Below are positions 26,046 through 33,668 of a DNA stretch of 64,000 nucleotides, one piece after another. Where the stretch lies: contig CAZFEF010000002.1 of the NCBI GenBank assembly GCA_964517555.1, forward strand, positions 1-64,000, in the 5' to 3' direction. The stretch is from DAONDZ01 sp964517555. Its GTDB lineage: Bacteria; Patescibacteriota; Patescibacteriia; Patescibacteriales; UBA12465. Made by a program: the position numbers and the translations under genes. The notes beneath the pieces are model-generated. The model was not told where the DNA came from, searched no databases, and saw only the letters and a list, made by a program, of their open reading frames with translations. Numbering within the stretch: position 1 is the first letter of the stretch; each line of letters begins with the position of its first letter.

Positions 26046-26856
26046 CATTATCGGCGTCTTTGATTCTGGACTAGGCGGGCTAACCGTTCTAAACGAATTA
26101 CTGAAAATCCTGCCCGGTTACCACTACTTATACCTCGGCGACAACGCCCGAGTTCCTTATGGCAATAAATCTTCGGAGCTAATCTATAATTACACCAAAC
26201 AAGCGATTAATTTTCTTTTTAGTCGCGGCGCTAATTTGATAATCATCGCCTGCAACACTGCTTCGGCTGAAGCTCTACGGAGCATCCAACAAAATTACTT
26301 ACCCAAAAACTGGCCGGACAGAAGAGTGTTAGGTGTCATTCGTCCAGTAGCTGAATTTGCCGCCCATAGCCAAGGGCTTCATAGAATAGGCGTAATCGGC
26401 ACCAGGGCGACAGTTAACTCCGTCGCCTATCCCACCGAAATTCATAAATTGAATAAAAAAACCAAGGTCTATCAAGTCAGTGCCCCTCTGTTGGTACCGA
26501 TAGTTGAAGAGGGTTGGGAAAAACAACAGGAGGCTAAGCAAATATTAAAGAAATACCTCAAGCCATTAAAAGAAAAAAAAGTGGAGGCCTTGATTTTGGG
26601 CTGTACTCATTACCCATTCTTAATCAACGAGGCTAAAAGAATCATGGGCGCCAACTGCCTAGTCCCCCATCCGGGAAATATTGTGGCCCAAAGTCTCAAA
26701 GATTATCTTCAACGTCATCCGGAATTGAAAATAGTGCCGACTAAAAAATCGAGCCTGACTTTCTATACCACCGACCAACCGCAACAATTTAAAAAGCTGG
26801 GAGAAAAATTTTTAAAGCAAAAAATAAAAGACATCCAGCGGGTCAATTTGATATGA
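26029..26856 (+). CDS. murI: Glutamate racemase
   Basis: Makes D-glutamate for MurD. The start is the ATG encoding MLKKNNIIGVFDSG; a longer frame from 25945 lies inside murD and is rejected. Family motifs are intact: GVFDSGLGGLTVL, GDNARVPYG, IIACNTASAEA with one catalytic Cys, and LILGCTHYPFL with the other. The product is 275 residues. It overlaps holA by four bases. Confidence 0.94.
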   Translation: MLKKNNIIGVFDSGLGGLTVLNELLKILPGYHYLYLGDNARVPYGNKSSELIYNYTKQAINFLFSRGANLIIIACNTASAEALRSIQQNYLPKNWPDRRVLGVIRPVAEFAAHSQGLHRIGVIGTRATVNSVAYPTEIHKLNKKTKVYQVSAPLLVPIVEEGWEKQQEAKQILKKYLKPLKEKKVEALILGCTHYPFLINEAKRIMGANCLVPHPGNIVAQSLKDYLQRHPELKIVPTKKSSLTFYTTDQPQQFKKLGEKFLKQKIKDIQRVNLI

Positions 26857-27860
26857 TTATCTTTTTCTACGGACAAAATGATTTTAAGATGCGCCAGAAG
26901 ATCAAAGAGCTGAAAGATAAATTTTACCGCGAAGTAAAAAACAGCGACCACAGCTTAAATATTATCGACGGCGCCAATTGCGATCTAGCCACCTTAACCG
27001 CCAATCTTAGCAGCGGTTCTTTGTTCACCGAAAAAAGGATGACGATTATTGACAATCTTTTCGCCACTCACAAGCCCACTCTCTATCCTGAGGTCTTGAA
27101 TTACTTACAAGAAAACCGCCTAGCAGATTCAGCAGATATTGTCCTCTTTTATGACCCCCTACTCTTCTCTGACAAGGGCCAGACATTGAAACAGGTGGGA
27201 GATAATCCTCGAGCTTTAAATAACAATGAAAAGCTATTGTTTGAATTTCTCAGTCACCAAAAATTCGTGCAAGAATACAAACCTCTAGGCGGCAACGAAT
27301 TAATTAATTGGCTAAAAACTGAAGCAAAAAATAACCACAGCGAAATTGATAGTGCCGCTGCTCAAAATTTAGTTTCCCTAGTCGGTGCTGACCTCTGGTT
27401 ATTGTATCACGAAATAACCAAGCTCTCTCATTATCAGAAAAACCAAAAAATCAGCGTTGCTGATGTCAAAAAATTCGTCTCCGGAAACTTAATCGACGAA
27501 AATATATTTGCCTTAACCGACGCCATCAGCCAAAAAAATAAAAGTGCAGCGGTAAAAATATTAGAAGAGCAGGCTCGCGCCGGCGTCCCTCTAGAATACA
27601 TGCTCGTAATGATCAGAAGGCAAATCAGGATATTAAAACAATTAAAACAAGCAGACTTGGCTGGAAATACAGCCGCCGAGATAACAACCACTTTCAAACT
27701 CCATCCGTTTGTAGTAAAAAAAGGCTTAGAGCAAGCTCGCCGTTTTCCCGAGGCCGATCTAGAAAAATTGATGCAAAAACTAATGGACATTGATCGTGCT
27801 AATAAAATTGGTCAAGGAGACCCCTGGACATTAATCGACTTGCTAATTGCTGAGATTTAA
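26853..27860 (+). CDS. holA: DNA polymerase III subunit delta
   Basis: Clamp-loader wrench subunit. The 335-residue protein follows the family pattern: an N-terminal IIFFYGQNDFKMRQKIKELK, a middle AAA+-like fold without Walker motifs (as expected for delta), and the C-terminal collar domain with EEQARAGVPLEYMLVMIRRQ and MDIDRANKIGQGDPWTLIDL. It is the last gene of the murD-murI-holA operon, coupled by ATGA overlap. Confidence 0.9.
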   Translation: MIIFFYGQNDFKMRQKIKELKDKFYREVKNSDHSLNIIDGANCDLATLTANLSSGSLFTEKRMTIIDNLFATHKPTLYPEVLNYLQENRLADSADIVLFYDPLLFSDKGQTLKQVGDNPRALNNNEKLLFEFLSHQKFVQEYKPLGGNELINWLKTEAKNNHSEIDSAAAQNLVSLVGADLWLLYHEITKLSHYQKNQKISVADVKKFVSGNLIDENIFALTDAISQKNKSAAVKILEEQARAGVPLEYMLVMIRRQIRILKQLKQADLAGNTAAEITTTFKLHPFVVKKGLEQARRFPEADLEKLMQKLMDIDRANKIGQGDPWTLIDLLIAEI

Positions 27861-27906
27861 CCCCCTAAAACCCCCTTGCTTTTTTACTGGCTTTATTATA
27901 TATTTG

Positions 27907-27936
27907 AAAAAGCATAAGTATTACTTAGCTTTTTTA
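27907..27936 (+). terminator. Terminator after holA
   Basis: AAAAAGC and GCTTTTTT flank a TAAG/CTTA stem with one bulged A; a T-run follows. Confidence 0.7.
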
Positions 27937-27942
27937 TTTACA

Positions 27943-28016
27943 GGGCAATTAGCTCAGTTGGTTAGAGCGCAACACTGATAATGTTGAGGTCGGAGGTTCG
28001 AATCCTCCATTGCCCA
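27943..28016 (+). tRNA. tRNA-Ile (GAT)
   Basis: A 74-base cloverleaf with acceptor GGGCAAT/ATTGCCC and anticodon loop CTGATAA. No CCA is encoded; A73 is followed by CTTT. First of four closely spaced tRNA genes. Confidence 0.97.
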
Positions 28017-28027
28017 CTTTCCATTAT

Positions 28028-28099
28028 AGCGGGGTAGAGCAGTGGCAGCTCGCCGGGCCCATAACCCGGAGGTCGCCGGTTCGAATCCGGCCCCCGCAA
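28028..28099 (+). tRNA. Initiator tRNA-fMet (CAT)
   Basis: A 72-base cloverleaf. Anticodon loop CCATAA reads CAT. Initiator marks are present: the unpaired A1/A72 end, and consecutive G-C pairs in the anticodon stem (CCGGG/CCCGG). The D-loop is short. No CCA is encoded; A73 is followed by CAAT. Confidence 0.95.
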
Positions 28100-28110
28100 C
28101 AATAATTTAA

Positions 28111-28182
28111 GCCTCGGTAGCTCAGTGGTAGAGCAAACGACTGAAAATCGTTGTGTCGTCAGTTCGATTCTGACCCGGGGCA
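28111..28182 (+). tRNA. tRNA-Phe (GAA)
   Basis: A 72-base cloverleaf with acceptor GCCTCGG/CCGGGGC and anticodon loop CTGAAAA. A73 is followed by CAAC, not CCA. Confidence 0.96.
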
Positions 28183-28189
28183 CAACGAC

Positions 28190-28217
28190 CATTAAACCCA
28201 TTCAGATGGGTTTAATG
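28190..28217 (+). other. 12-bp perfect hairpin between tRNA genes
   Basis: CATTAAACCCAT and ATGGGTTTAATG pair perfectly around a TCAG loop. No T-run follows, so it is more likely a processing element or attenuator than a terminator. Confidence 0.6.
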
Positions 28218-28226
28218 TTATCCATT

Positions 28227-28299
28227 CGGGGTGTAGCCCAGCGGCTAAGGCGCTTGCTTTGGGAGCAAGAGATCGTGGGTTCGATTCCCACCACCCCGA
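28227..28299 (+). tRNA. tRNA-Pro (TGG)
   Basis: A 73-base cloverleaf with acceptor CGGGGTG/CACCCCG and anticodon loop TTTGGGA. A73 is followed by CAGA, not CCA. Confidence 0.96.
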
Positions 28300-28323
28300 C
28301 AGAACCCCTTAACAACAATAGTT

Positions 28324-28524
28324 ATGGAAGTTGTGTTTGTTTCTTACGTCCCTCCGCGAGGCAAAAACGCGGAAACATGCCAGGCAAAAGTGCCCGGTTG
28401 TAATAATCCTTGCACTAGGACGGCTGTCTTAGGCATCCACAAAGTTTCTTGTTGCGACAACGAACGCTGTCAAACAGAATCTGAGTCACTATTGAAAGAG
28501 ATCGATAGAATCAGCCGGAAATAG
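28324..28524 (+). CDS. Small Cys-rich protein, 66 aa, possible zinc binder
   Basis: Unrecognised. Six cysteines and one histidine cluster in the middle: C19, C26, C30, H39, C43, C44 and C49. The spacing is compatible with a small zinc-binding knuckle, though not with any consensus I can name. The rest is polar and basic. It starts 25 bases after the tRNA-Pro gene and may be transcribed with the tRNA cluster. A hairpin terminator lies just after it. Confidence 0.55.
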   Translation: MEVVFVSYVPPRGKNAETCQAKVPGCNNPCTRTAVLGIHKVSCCDNERCQTESESLLKEIDRISRK

Positions 28525-28542
28525 CCAGTTTGGCTAAAAAAG

Positions 28543-28574
28543 AAAAATCATGCTCAGAAATGAACATGATTTTT
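28543..28574 (+). terminator. Terminator after the Cys-rich ORF
   Basis: AAAAATCATG pairs with CATGATTTTT in a 10-bp stem; T-rich sequence follows. Confidence 0.72.
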
Positions 28575-28648
28575 AATTAGCTAAAACTCTTGATTTTTAT
28601 TTAATCTCGTGTTATTCTTTTAATGCTTTTATAATTTTAACCACTAAT

Positions 28649-28909
28649 ATGCCTAATAAAAAATCGGCTAAAAAAGAATTGCGCAAAACCGTAAAACGGA
28701 GCAAACAAAACGAAGAAATGGCTAAAGCCATGAAAAACCTAGTAAAAGATAGCCAGAAAGCTATTAATCTCGGTAAAAAGGAAATTAAGAAAGACATCAC
28801 TAAAACCATCAAGGCTATTGACAAATTAGTTAAAAAAGGGATATTAAAGAAGAACACTGCTTCCCGCAAAAAATCTAAACTCCAGAAAAAAGTAAATAAG
28901 ATAAAATAA
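28649..28909 (+). CDS. rpsT: 30S ribosomal protein S20
   Basis: Primary 16S rRNA-binding protein of the 30S subunit. The 86-residue, lysine-rich, all-helical sequence begins MPNKKSAKKELRKTVKRSKQN and ends NTASRKKSKLQKKVNKIK, matching the family pattern. TATAAT at 28630-28635 lies 13 bases before the ATG. It is followed by rpsO after a 71-base structured gap. Confidence 0.93.
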   Translation: MPNKKSAKKELRKTVKRSKQNEEMAKAMKNLVKDSQKAINLGKKEIKKDITKTIKAIDKLVKKGILKKNTASRKKSKLQKKVNKIK

Positions 28910-28919
28910 ATTTAATATA

Positions 28920-28980
28920 ATTAACTGCCTCTTCTTGGTTAGGGCCAAAACCCTATCTCGGAAGCTGGAAAGACAAGCTT
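28920..28980 (+). promoter_or_regulatory. Possible rpsO leader with hairpins
   Basis: Two small stems can form: TAGGG/CCCTA and AGCT/AGCT. The second ends right at the rpsO start codon and could mask it. S15 is known to autoregulate through leader structures in other bacteria, but no specific match is claimed. Confidence 0.35.
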
Positions 28981-29343
28981 ATGTTAGACAAAAAAGCTAA
29001 GGAAAAAATCATTAAAAAATTCCGCACCCATGAAAGCGACACTGGTTCGCCTCAAGTGCAAATTGCGATTCTATCAGCCGAAATCGACGAGTTAGTGGAG
29101 CATTTAAAAGCCCACAAACACGACTACTCTTCTCGCCGTGGTTTGCTAAAAAAAGTAGCTGAAAGACGCCGCCTATTAAAGTACTTACAGAAAGAAAGCG
29201 CTGAGGCCTTCAAGGAATTGGCTATTAAGTTAAAACTGAAGATCGCGACCAAGATGCAGGAAGAAGAAGAAGAAAAAAAGATGAAAGAGAAGAAATACGA
29301 AGAGATGGAAGAAGAGATTGAAGCGGAAGAAGTAGAAAAATAA
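28981..29343 (+). CDS. rpsO: 30S ribosomal protein S15 with acidic tail
   Basis: S15 binds the 16S central domain. The first ~88 residues are a standard S15 (FRTHESDTGSPQVQIAILSAEI, HKHDYSSRRGLLKKVAERRRLLKYL). The protein continues for about 30 more residues of almost pure Glu/Lys/Met (EEEEEKKMKEKK...EAEEVEK), so it is 120 residues against the usual 88-89. An NYN nuclease gene follows 21 bases later. Confidence 0.95.
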   Translation: MLDKKAKEKIIKKFRTHESDTGSPQVQIAILSAEIDELVEHLKAHKHDYSSRRGLLKKVAERRRLLKYLQKESAEAFKELAIKLKLKIATKMQEEEEEKKMKEKKYEEMEEEIEAEEVEK

Positions 29344-29364
29344 GAAAGGAGCTAAAAACAAGAT

Positions 29365-29880
29365 ATGAGCAAAAACAAGAGCAAGATGATTAAGCATCCG
29401 GAACAAAGGGTCGGCGTTTTGGTGGATGTTTCCAACATGTATCACAGCGCCAAGAATGTTTACAAGAAACGGGTCAACTTTAAGGAAATTCTGACTCAAG
29501 CGGTAGCTGGCCGCAAATTGATCCGCGCCACTGCCTATGTAGTGAGGGCGGAAAACGGCGACGAAGAAGCCTTCTTCGACGCCCTAAGTAAGCAAGGATT
29601 TGAAGTCAAAATCAAAGACTTGCAGGTATTCGCTGGCGGAGCCAAAAAAGGAGATTGGGATGTTGGCATTACAATTGATGCCATCAAGCTAGCTGAGAAG
29701 CTGGATGTTATCGTCCTGGTTTCTGGCGATGGCGATTATTTACCGGTAGTGTCATATCTGCAAAACAACAAAGGTTGTTTAGTGGAAATTATGGCCTTCC
29801 CCCGCACTGCTTCAACAAAATTGGTCGAAGCTGCGGATGATTTTATCGACCTAAGCTCCAGCAACAAGTTTCTTATTTAA
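29365..29880 (+). CDS. NYN-domain ribonuclease-like protein (LabA/DUF88)
   Basis: A PIN-like NYN domain protein of 171 residues, predicted RNase. The acidic active-site residues are visible in VGVLVDVSNMYHSA, GDWDVGITIDAIKLA and VLVSGDGDYLPVVSYL. It sits between rpsO and pnp, a neighbourhood of RNA decay and ribosome genes, which fits an RNA substrate. The start is the ATG at 29365; the AGGAG upstream is about 14 bases away. Confidence 0.85.
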   Translation: MSKNKSKMIKHPEQRVGVLVDVSNMYHSAKNVYKKRVNFKEILTQAVAGRKLIRATAYVVRAENGDEEAFFDALSKQGFEVKIKDLQVFAGGAKKGDWDVGITIDAIKLAEKLDVIVLVSGDGDYLPVVSYLQNNKGCLVEIMAFPRTASTKLVEAADDFIDLSSSNKFLI

Positions 29881-29910
29881 ATTTTAAAAAATTCACCCAT
29901 TTTTGAAAGA

Positions 29911-29933
29911 AAAACCTCTCCGGAGGTTTTTTT
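29911..29933 (+). terminator. Terminator after the NYN gene
   Basis: AAAACCTC.CGGAGGTTTT hairpin followed by a run of T. Confidence 0.78.
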
Positions 29934-29943
29934 ATTGGTCTAT

Positions 29944-29976
29944 AAAAAAACAGCCTGATGTTCGGGCTGTTTTTTG
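29944..29976 (-). terminator. Terminator of the 66-residue membrane protein
   Basis: AAACAGCC (29948-29955) pairs with GGCTGTTT (29965-29972) with A/T runs on both sides. It ends the minus-strand gene at 29989. Confidence 0.75.
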
Positions 29977-29988
29977 TTACGCGATTCA

Positions 29989-30189
29989 TTAAAAACAACG
30001 GAGATAATAGAAACCTTGGAAAAAACTGACGGCGGCATACAAAAAAGCCAAGCAAGCCGCCAAAACTATCAAAGAACTGTTTTCTAGAACCACCAATAGG
30101 CTTATTCCGCCGCCGAGCGCAACTAATCCGGCGAAAAGGTTGAACCAACCTAGAAATTTGGCTTGAAACCTGGTTAAGTAAGTTGTCAT
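29989..30189 (-). CDS. Small two-helix membrane protein, 66 aa
   Basis: Unrecognised. Two hydrophobic helices (about residues 13-34 and 40-58) with an aromatic C terminus (FFQGFYYLRCF). A -10 box lies nine bases before its ATG and a hairpin terminator directly downstream, so it looks like an independent, almost leaderless transcript. Another frame on the same strand from 30148 has no such context and is rejected. Confidence 0.6.
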   Translation of the reverse strand: MTTYLTRFQAKFLGWFNLFAGLVALGGGISLLVVLENSSLIVLAACLAFLYAAVSFFQGFYYLRCF

Positions 30190-30198
30190 TATTTAGCG

Positions 30199-30204
30199 AT
30201 TATA
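30199..30204 (-). promoter_or_regulatory. -10 box of the 66-residue membrane protein
   Basis: TATAAT on the minus strand, nine bases before the ATG. The -35 region is poor. Confidence 0.45.
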
Positions 30205-30317
30205 GCCTATTATTATCACCAAAAACGATAAAAAGCAATGGCTTTACAAAATCTAATTAATGTTATACACTAGAACCAAGAAAATCACTAGAATTTTCGT
30301 TAAAATTAACTAATTTA

Positions 30318-30383
30318 GCTCTGACCCGCAGATAAGGAGAGCTGTAAGATCCGTCTTATAGTCTTTAATCTGTCGGCCAGAGC
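30318..30383 (+). promoter_or_regulatory. Structured 5' leader of pnp
   Basis: GCTCTG (30318-30323) pairs with CAGAGC (30378-30383), continued by CC/GG and by CAGAT (30329-30333)/ATCTG (30368-30372) with mismatches between, giving a long imperfect stem. Inside it TAAGA TCCG TCTTA forms a second hairpin. The start codon follows nine bases after the stem. In other bacteria PNPase autoregulates through RNase III processing of such a leader. Confidence 0.6.
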
Positions 30384-30391
30384 CCAACCTT

Positions 30392-32641
30392 ATGGAAAAA
30401 ACATTCCAAGGAGAGTGGCTGGGCCGCCCTCTATCCATTCGAACCGGAAAGCTAGCCAAACAGGCTGATGCTTCGGTTTTGGTCCAATACGGCGACACTG
30501 TAGTCATGGCGACTGTCGTGGAAGCCAAACAAGAACGCGACGGCGTCGACTTCTTCCCCTTGATGGTGGAGTTTGAAGAAAAACTATACGCCGCCGGTAT
30601 TATTAAAGGCTCGCGCTGGGTTAAACGAGAAGGCCGTCCTACTGATCAATCCATTTTAACCGGTCGGATGATCGATCGCTCTATTCGTCCCCTATTTGAC
30701 GATGAATCAAAAAAAGACGTGCAAGTGATCATCACTGTCTTGTCGGTAGATGGAGAAAATGATCATGATATCGTTTCCCTAATTGCTGCTTCAGCCGTTT
30801 TATCTATTTCCGGATTAAAATGGCAAGGGCCAATTGGCGGAATTCGAGTTGGTTTAATCGAAGGTCAATTTGTTTTTAATCCAACCTATGAACAGCAAGC
30901 CTTAAGCTCACTAGATTTAATCGTCGCCGGAACCTCGGAAAAAGTCATCATGCTGGAAGCCGGAGCTCAAGAAGTTTCCGAAGATATTATCCTTTCCGCT
31001 ATTATGGCCGGACAAAAAGAAATGCAGCCGGCTATTGCTTTGATCAAGGAACTTCAAGCTGGAGTAGAGATCAAAGAAAAGATTGAGAAGAAAAAATTAA
31101 TCACCACCGAAGAAGAAAAACAAAAAGAGGAAAAAGAAAAACTTTTGACCTTAGGCCGAGCCTGGCTAAATGACAACATCAAAAATTTCTTATTCGACAA
31201 AACTTATTACACCAAAGGCGAAAGAAAAGCCGCGGTATCGGCAATCAAAGAAAATCTTAACCAACACTTATTCGACCAAGGAATTGAAAAGCCTCAGAGA
31301 GATTTCGTAGTTAAAAAATTGGCTGAAGATATGATTGAAGCTGAAGTAACCCGCGCTATTCTAGACGAAAAGCGTCGAGTCGATGGACGGGCTTTAACCG
31401 AAATCAGAGAGTTAAACGGAGAAGTTGGCATCTTGCTTCGCAACCACGGCGCCGGATTATTCTCTCGTGGCGAAACTCAAGTCTTGTCCATTGTCACCCT
31501 TGGAGCTCCTGGACTAGAACAGTCCTTAGAAGGAATTGAAGGAGCCAGCAAAAAAAGATACATGCATCATTATAATTTCCCACCTTATTCCGTCGGGGAG
31601 GCTTCACCGCTCCGCGGCACTGGCCGCCGCGAAATCGGCCACGGCGCTCTAGCTGAAAAAGCTTTGATGCCAGTAGTACCGAACAAAGAAGATTTTGCCT
31701 ATACTATCCGAGTCGTTAGCGAAACCTTGGGTTCCAATGGTTCATCCTCGATGGCCTCGACCTGCGGTTCGACTCTCGCCCTAATGGATGCCGGCGTACC
31801 GATTAAAAAACACGTGGCGGGTATTGCCATGGGCTTAGCCTCTAACGATGACATGTCTCGTTGGGAGGTCCTAACCGATATCCAAGACCTAGAAGATGGC
31901 AAGGGTGGTATGGATTTCAAAATCACCGGAACCGACACTGGCCTTACTGCTATTCAACTAGACACCAAGACCACCGGACTAACTGAAGAAATAATTAAGA
32001 AAACCTTAGAGCAAGGCCGAGCCGCCCTCAACGAAGTACTAGGGGTACTACAAGCCGCCTTACCGGCCCCGCGACCAGAGCTATCAAAATATGCCCCGCG
32101 GATGATTACTCTTCGCATCAACCCAGAAAAGATTGGAGCAGTTATTGGTTCTGGCGGAAAAGTCATCAACAAAATGATCGATGAATACGACGTTAGTATT
32201 GATATTGAAGATGATGGCTTGGTAAACATCTGCGGTACTAATGCCGCTAACTGCGAAAAAGTGGAAGAATTAATTAAAGGAATCACCAAGGAATTCGTGG
32301 CTGGAGAAATTGTTCAGGGCAAAGTAGTGCGGATGTTGGAGTTCGGAGCTTTTGTGGAATTAAATGCCGGCAATGACGGCATGGTCCACGTCAGCGAACT
32401 CGCTCCTTATCACATCAACAAACCCAGCGATTTCTTGAGCATCGGCGACATAGTAACCGTTAAAATCAAGGAAATCGACGATCAAGGACGAATCAACCTA
32501 ACCATGAAAGGCCTGCCGGAGAATGAACCACTATGGCAAAGTCAGAAAGGAAAATCCGAACCACGACCTAGTGGCTTTAACGGCGGCGCTGGCCGATTTA
32601 ATGGTCCTCGACCACCCCGTCGGGATAACTTCCGTCAATAA
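30392..32641 (+). CDS. pnp: Polyribonucleotide nucleotidyltransferase
   Basis: Phosphorolytic 3'-5' exoribonuclease. The 749-residue protein has two RNase PH-like domains separated by a helical segment (about 230-320), then KH (IGAVIGSGGKVINKMIDEY) and S1 (GEIVQGKVVRMLEFGAFVELN). The catalytic core motif HYNFPPYSVGEASPLRGTGRRE is intact. The C terminus is Gly/Arg/Pro rich (GFNGGAGRFNGPRPPRRDNFRQ), suggesting an RNA-binding tail. Translation begins just after a stable leader stem. Confidence 0.97.
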   Translation: MEKTFQGEWLGRPLSIRTGKLAKQADASVLVQYGDTVVMATVVEAKQERDGVDFFPLMVEFEEKLYAAGIIKGSRWVKREGRPTDQSILTGRMIDRSIRPLFDDESKKDVQVIITVLSVDGENDHDIVSLIAASAVLSISGLKWQGPIGGIRVGLIEGQFVFNPTYEQQALSSLDLIVAGTSEKVIMLEAGAQEVSEDIILSAIMAGQKEMQPAIALIKELQAGVEIKEKIEKKKLITTEEEKQKEEKEKLLTLGRAWLNDNIKNFLFDKTYYTKGERKAAVSAIKENLNQHLFDQGIEKPQRDFVVKKLAEDMIEAEVTRAILDEKRRVDGRALTEIRELNGEVGILLRNHGAGLFSRGETQVLSIVTLGAPGLEQSLEGIEGASKKRYMHHYNFPPYSVGEASPLRGTGRREIGHGALAEKALMPVVPNKEDFAYTIRVVSETLGSNGSSSMASTCGSTLALMDAGVPIKKHVAGIAMGLASNDDMSRWEVLTDIQDLEDGKGGMDFKITGTDTGLTAIQLDTKTTGLTEEIIKKTLEQGRAALNEVLGVLQAALPAPRPELSKYAPRMITLRINPEKIGAVIGSGGKVINKMIDEYDVSIDIEDDGLVNICGTNAANCEKVEELIKGITKEFVAGEIVQGKVVRMLEFGAFVELNAGNDGMVHVSELAPYHINKPSDFLSIGDIVTVKIKEIDDQGRINLTMKGLPENEPLWQSQKGKSEPRPSGFNGGAGRFNGPRPPRRDNFRQ

Positions 32642-32650
32642 AAACCCAAC

Positions 32651-32679
32651 TTGACTTTTAGGCATTGTTGGGATAATAT
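32651..32679 (+). promoter_or_regulatory. Promoter of rpsP
   Basis: TTGACT (32651-32656), a 17-base spacer and TAATAT (32674-32679). CCCAAC and GTTGGG arms at 32645-32671 overlap it. Confidence 0.65.
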
Positions 32680-32710
32680 CTAAAAAGCTAAAAAATTAAC
32701 CACATTGATT

Positions 32711-33142
32711 ATGCTAACAATCAGACTCTCTAAGGTTGGTAAGAGAAACAAAAAAATGTTCCGCTTGGTGGTATCCGAGAAGACCAAAGATCCCTTTGCT
32801 GATTCTTTGGAGATCTTGGGATCATATAACCCGCATAGCAAGGAGCTACAAGTTAAAGCCGACCGAATTAAACATTGGATTAAGTCCGGAGCTGGTATGT
32901 CCGATACCATTAATAACTTATTAGTGGAACACAAAATAATTGAGGGCAAAAAACTAGCTATTACCAAAATCAGCAATAAGCGCCAAGAGAAAATGGGTAA
33001 GAAAGCTGCTGAGGCCAAAAAAGCTGAAGAAGACGCTAAGGCCAAAGCTGAAGCTGCAGCCGCTGCACCAGAGGTCCCAGCCGAAGCTGCCCCGACTGAA
33101 GCTACCCCGGAAGAACCAAAAACCGAAGAAAACCCCAGTTAA
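32711..33142 (+). CDS. rpsP: 30S ribosomal protein S16 with Ala/Glu tail
   Basis: The start is the ATG of MLTIRLSKVGKRNKKMFRLV, the family's normal N terminus, not the TTG two codons upstream. The first ~80 residues are canonical S16 (VVSEKTKDPFADSLEILGSYNPHSKE). The remaining ~60 form a low-complexity Ala/Glu/Pro/Lys tail (KKAEEDAKAKAEAAAAAPE... ENPS), giving 143-144 residues against the usual 80-90. It is followed by khpA, a neighbour conserved in many bacteria (rpsP-khpA-rimM-trmD); rimM is missing here. Confidence 0.94.
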   Translation: MLTIRLSKVGKRNKKMFRLVVSEKTKDPFADSLEILGSYNPHSKELQVKADRIKHWIKSGAGMSDTINNLLVEHKIIEGKKLAITKISNKRQEKMGKKAAEAKKAEEDAKAKAEAAAAAPEVPAEAAPTEATPEEPKTEENPS

Positions 33143-33143
33143 C

Positions 33144-33171
33144 TTGACAAAAACAGTTATTCTGTTATAAT
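33144..33171 (+). promoter_or_regulatory. Promoter of khpA
   Basis: TTGACA (33144-33149), a 16-base spacer and TATAAT (33166-33171). It begins one base after the rpsP stop codon. A second TATAAT lies at 33202-33207. Confidence 0.7.
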
Positions 33172-33183
33172 TAAACTACAATT

Positions 33184-33273
33184 CCCTGCTTTCAGGGCAT
33201 GTATAATTAACAAAAGTTGACAAAGGCTGAACTGCCGGACCACCCGGAAATTCAATCCATTTGCCCAACTTTT
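33184..33273 (+). promoter_or_regulatory. Structured leader of khpA
   Basis: The ~107-base leader can form CCCTG CTTT CAGGG, then an 8-bp stem AAAAGTTG (33212-33219)/CAACTTTT (33266-33273) enclosing a CCGG/CCGG hairpin. The last stem ends about 11 bases before the ATG. A regulatory role is inferred. Confidence 0.5.
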
Positions 33274-33284
33274 ATTCCCTCAGT

Positions 33285-33599
33285 ATGAAGGATAAAGAAT
33301 TCTTAGAAATGGTAGTCAGGGCCATCGTGTCCAATCCGGAGGCTGTTTCTGTAGACAGAACAGTGGACGAGATGGGCGTTCTTTTGACCTTAAAAATCGA
33401 TCCGGCTGACATGGGTTATGTTATCGGTCGTCGCGGTCAGACCGCTCAGGCCATTCGCACCCTATTAAAGATCGTTGGTGCTAAGAATAACTCCCGTGTA
33501 AATTTAAAGATTTACGATCCTAACGCTGGTTCTCGCCCGCGTCGTCAAGACCGTCCGGAAGTGGTAGACACCTCTGCGGTTGATGATTTAAAGATTTAA
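33285..33599 (+). CDS. khpA: KH-domain RNA-binding protein KhpA
   Basis: A small KH-domain protein (104 residues from the ATG of MKDKEFLEMVVRAIVSNPEAV). The KH core DMGYVIGRRGQTAQAIRTLLKI has the GxxG loop. KhpA proteins bind RNA, often with KhpB/Jag, in post-transcriptional control of cell elongation. The apparent TTG start at 33261 lies in the structured leader and is rejected. The C terminus (SRPRRQDRPEVVDT) is basic then acidic. Confidence 0.9.
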   Translation: MKDKEFLEMVVRAIVSNPEAVSVDRTVDEMGVLLTLKIDPADMGYVIGRRGQTAQAIRTLLKIVGAKNNSRVNLKIYDPNAGSRPRRQDRPEVVDTSAVDDLKI

Positions 33600-33616
33600 T
33601 TCTGACAGTCAAACAT

Positions 33617-33657
33617 AATCAAAAAGCCACAGCTATTTTTTCTGTGGCTTTTTGATT
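33617..33657 (+). terminator. Strong terminator after khpA
   Basis: A 16-bp perfect stem AATCAAAAAGCCACAG/CTGTGGCTTTTTGATT around a T-rich loop. Confidence 0.85.
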
Positions 33658-33668
33658 AATTAAACTAT

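Noticed and set aside
29873..30148. 91-codon minus-strand ORF overlapping two terminators
   Set aside because: It runs through both hairpins, is Arg/Phe-rich, and overlaps the better-supported 66-residue membrane protein gene.
33261..33284. TTG start for khpA
   Set aside because: The extra eight residues come from the 3' arm of a leader stem; the ATG at 33285 gives the normal family N terminus.
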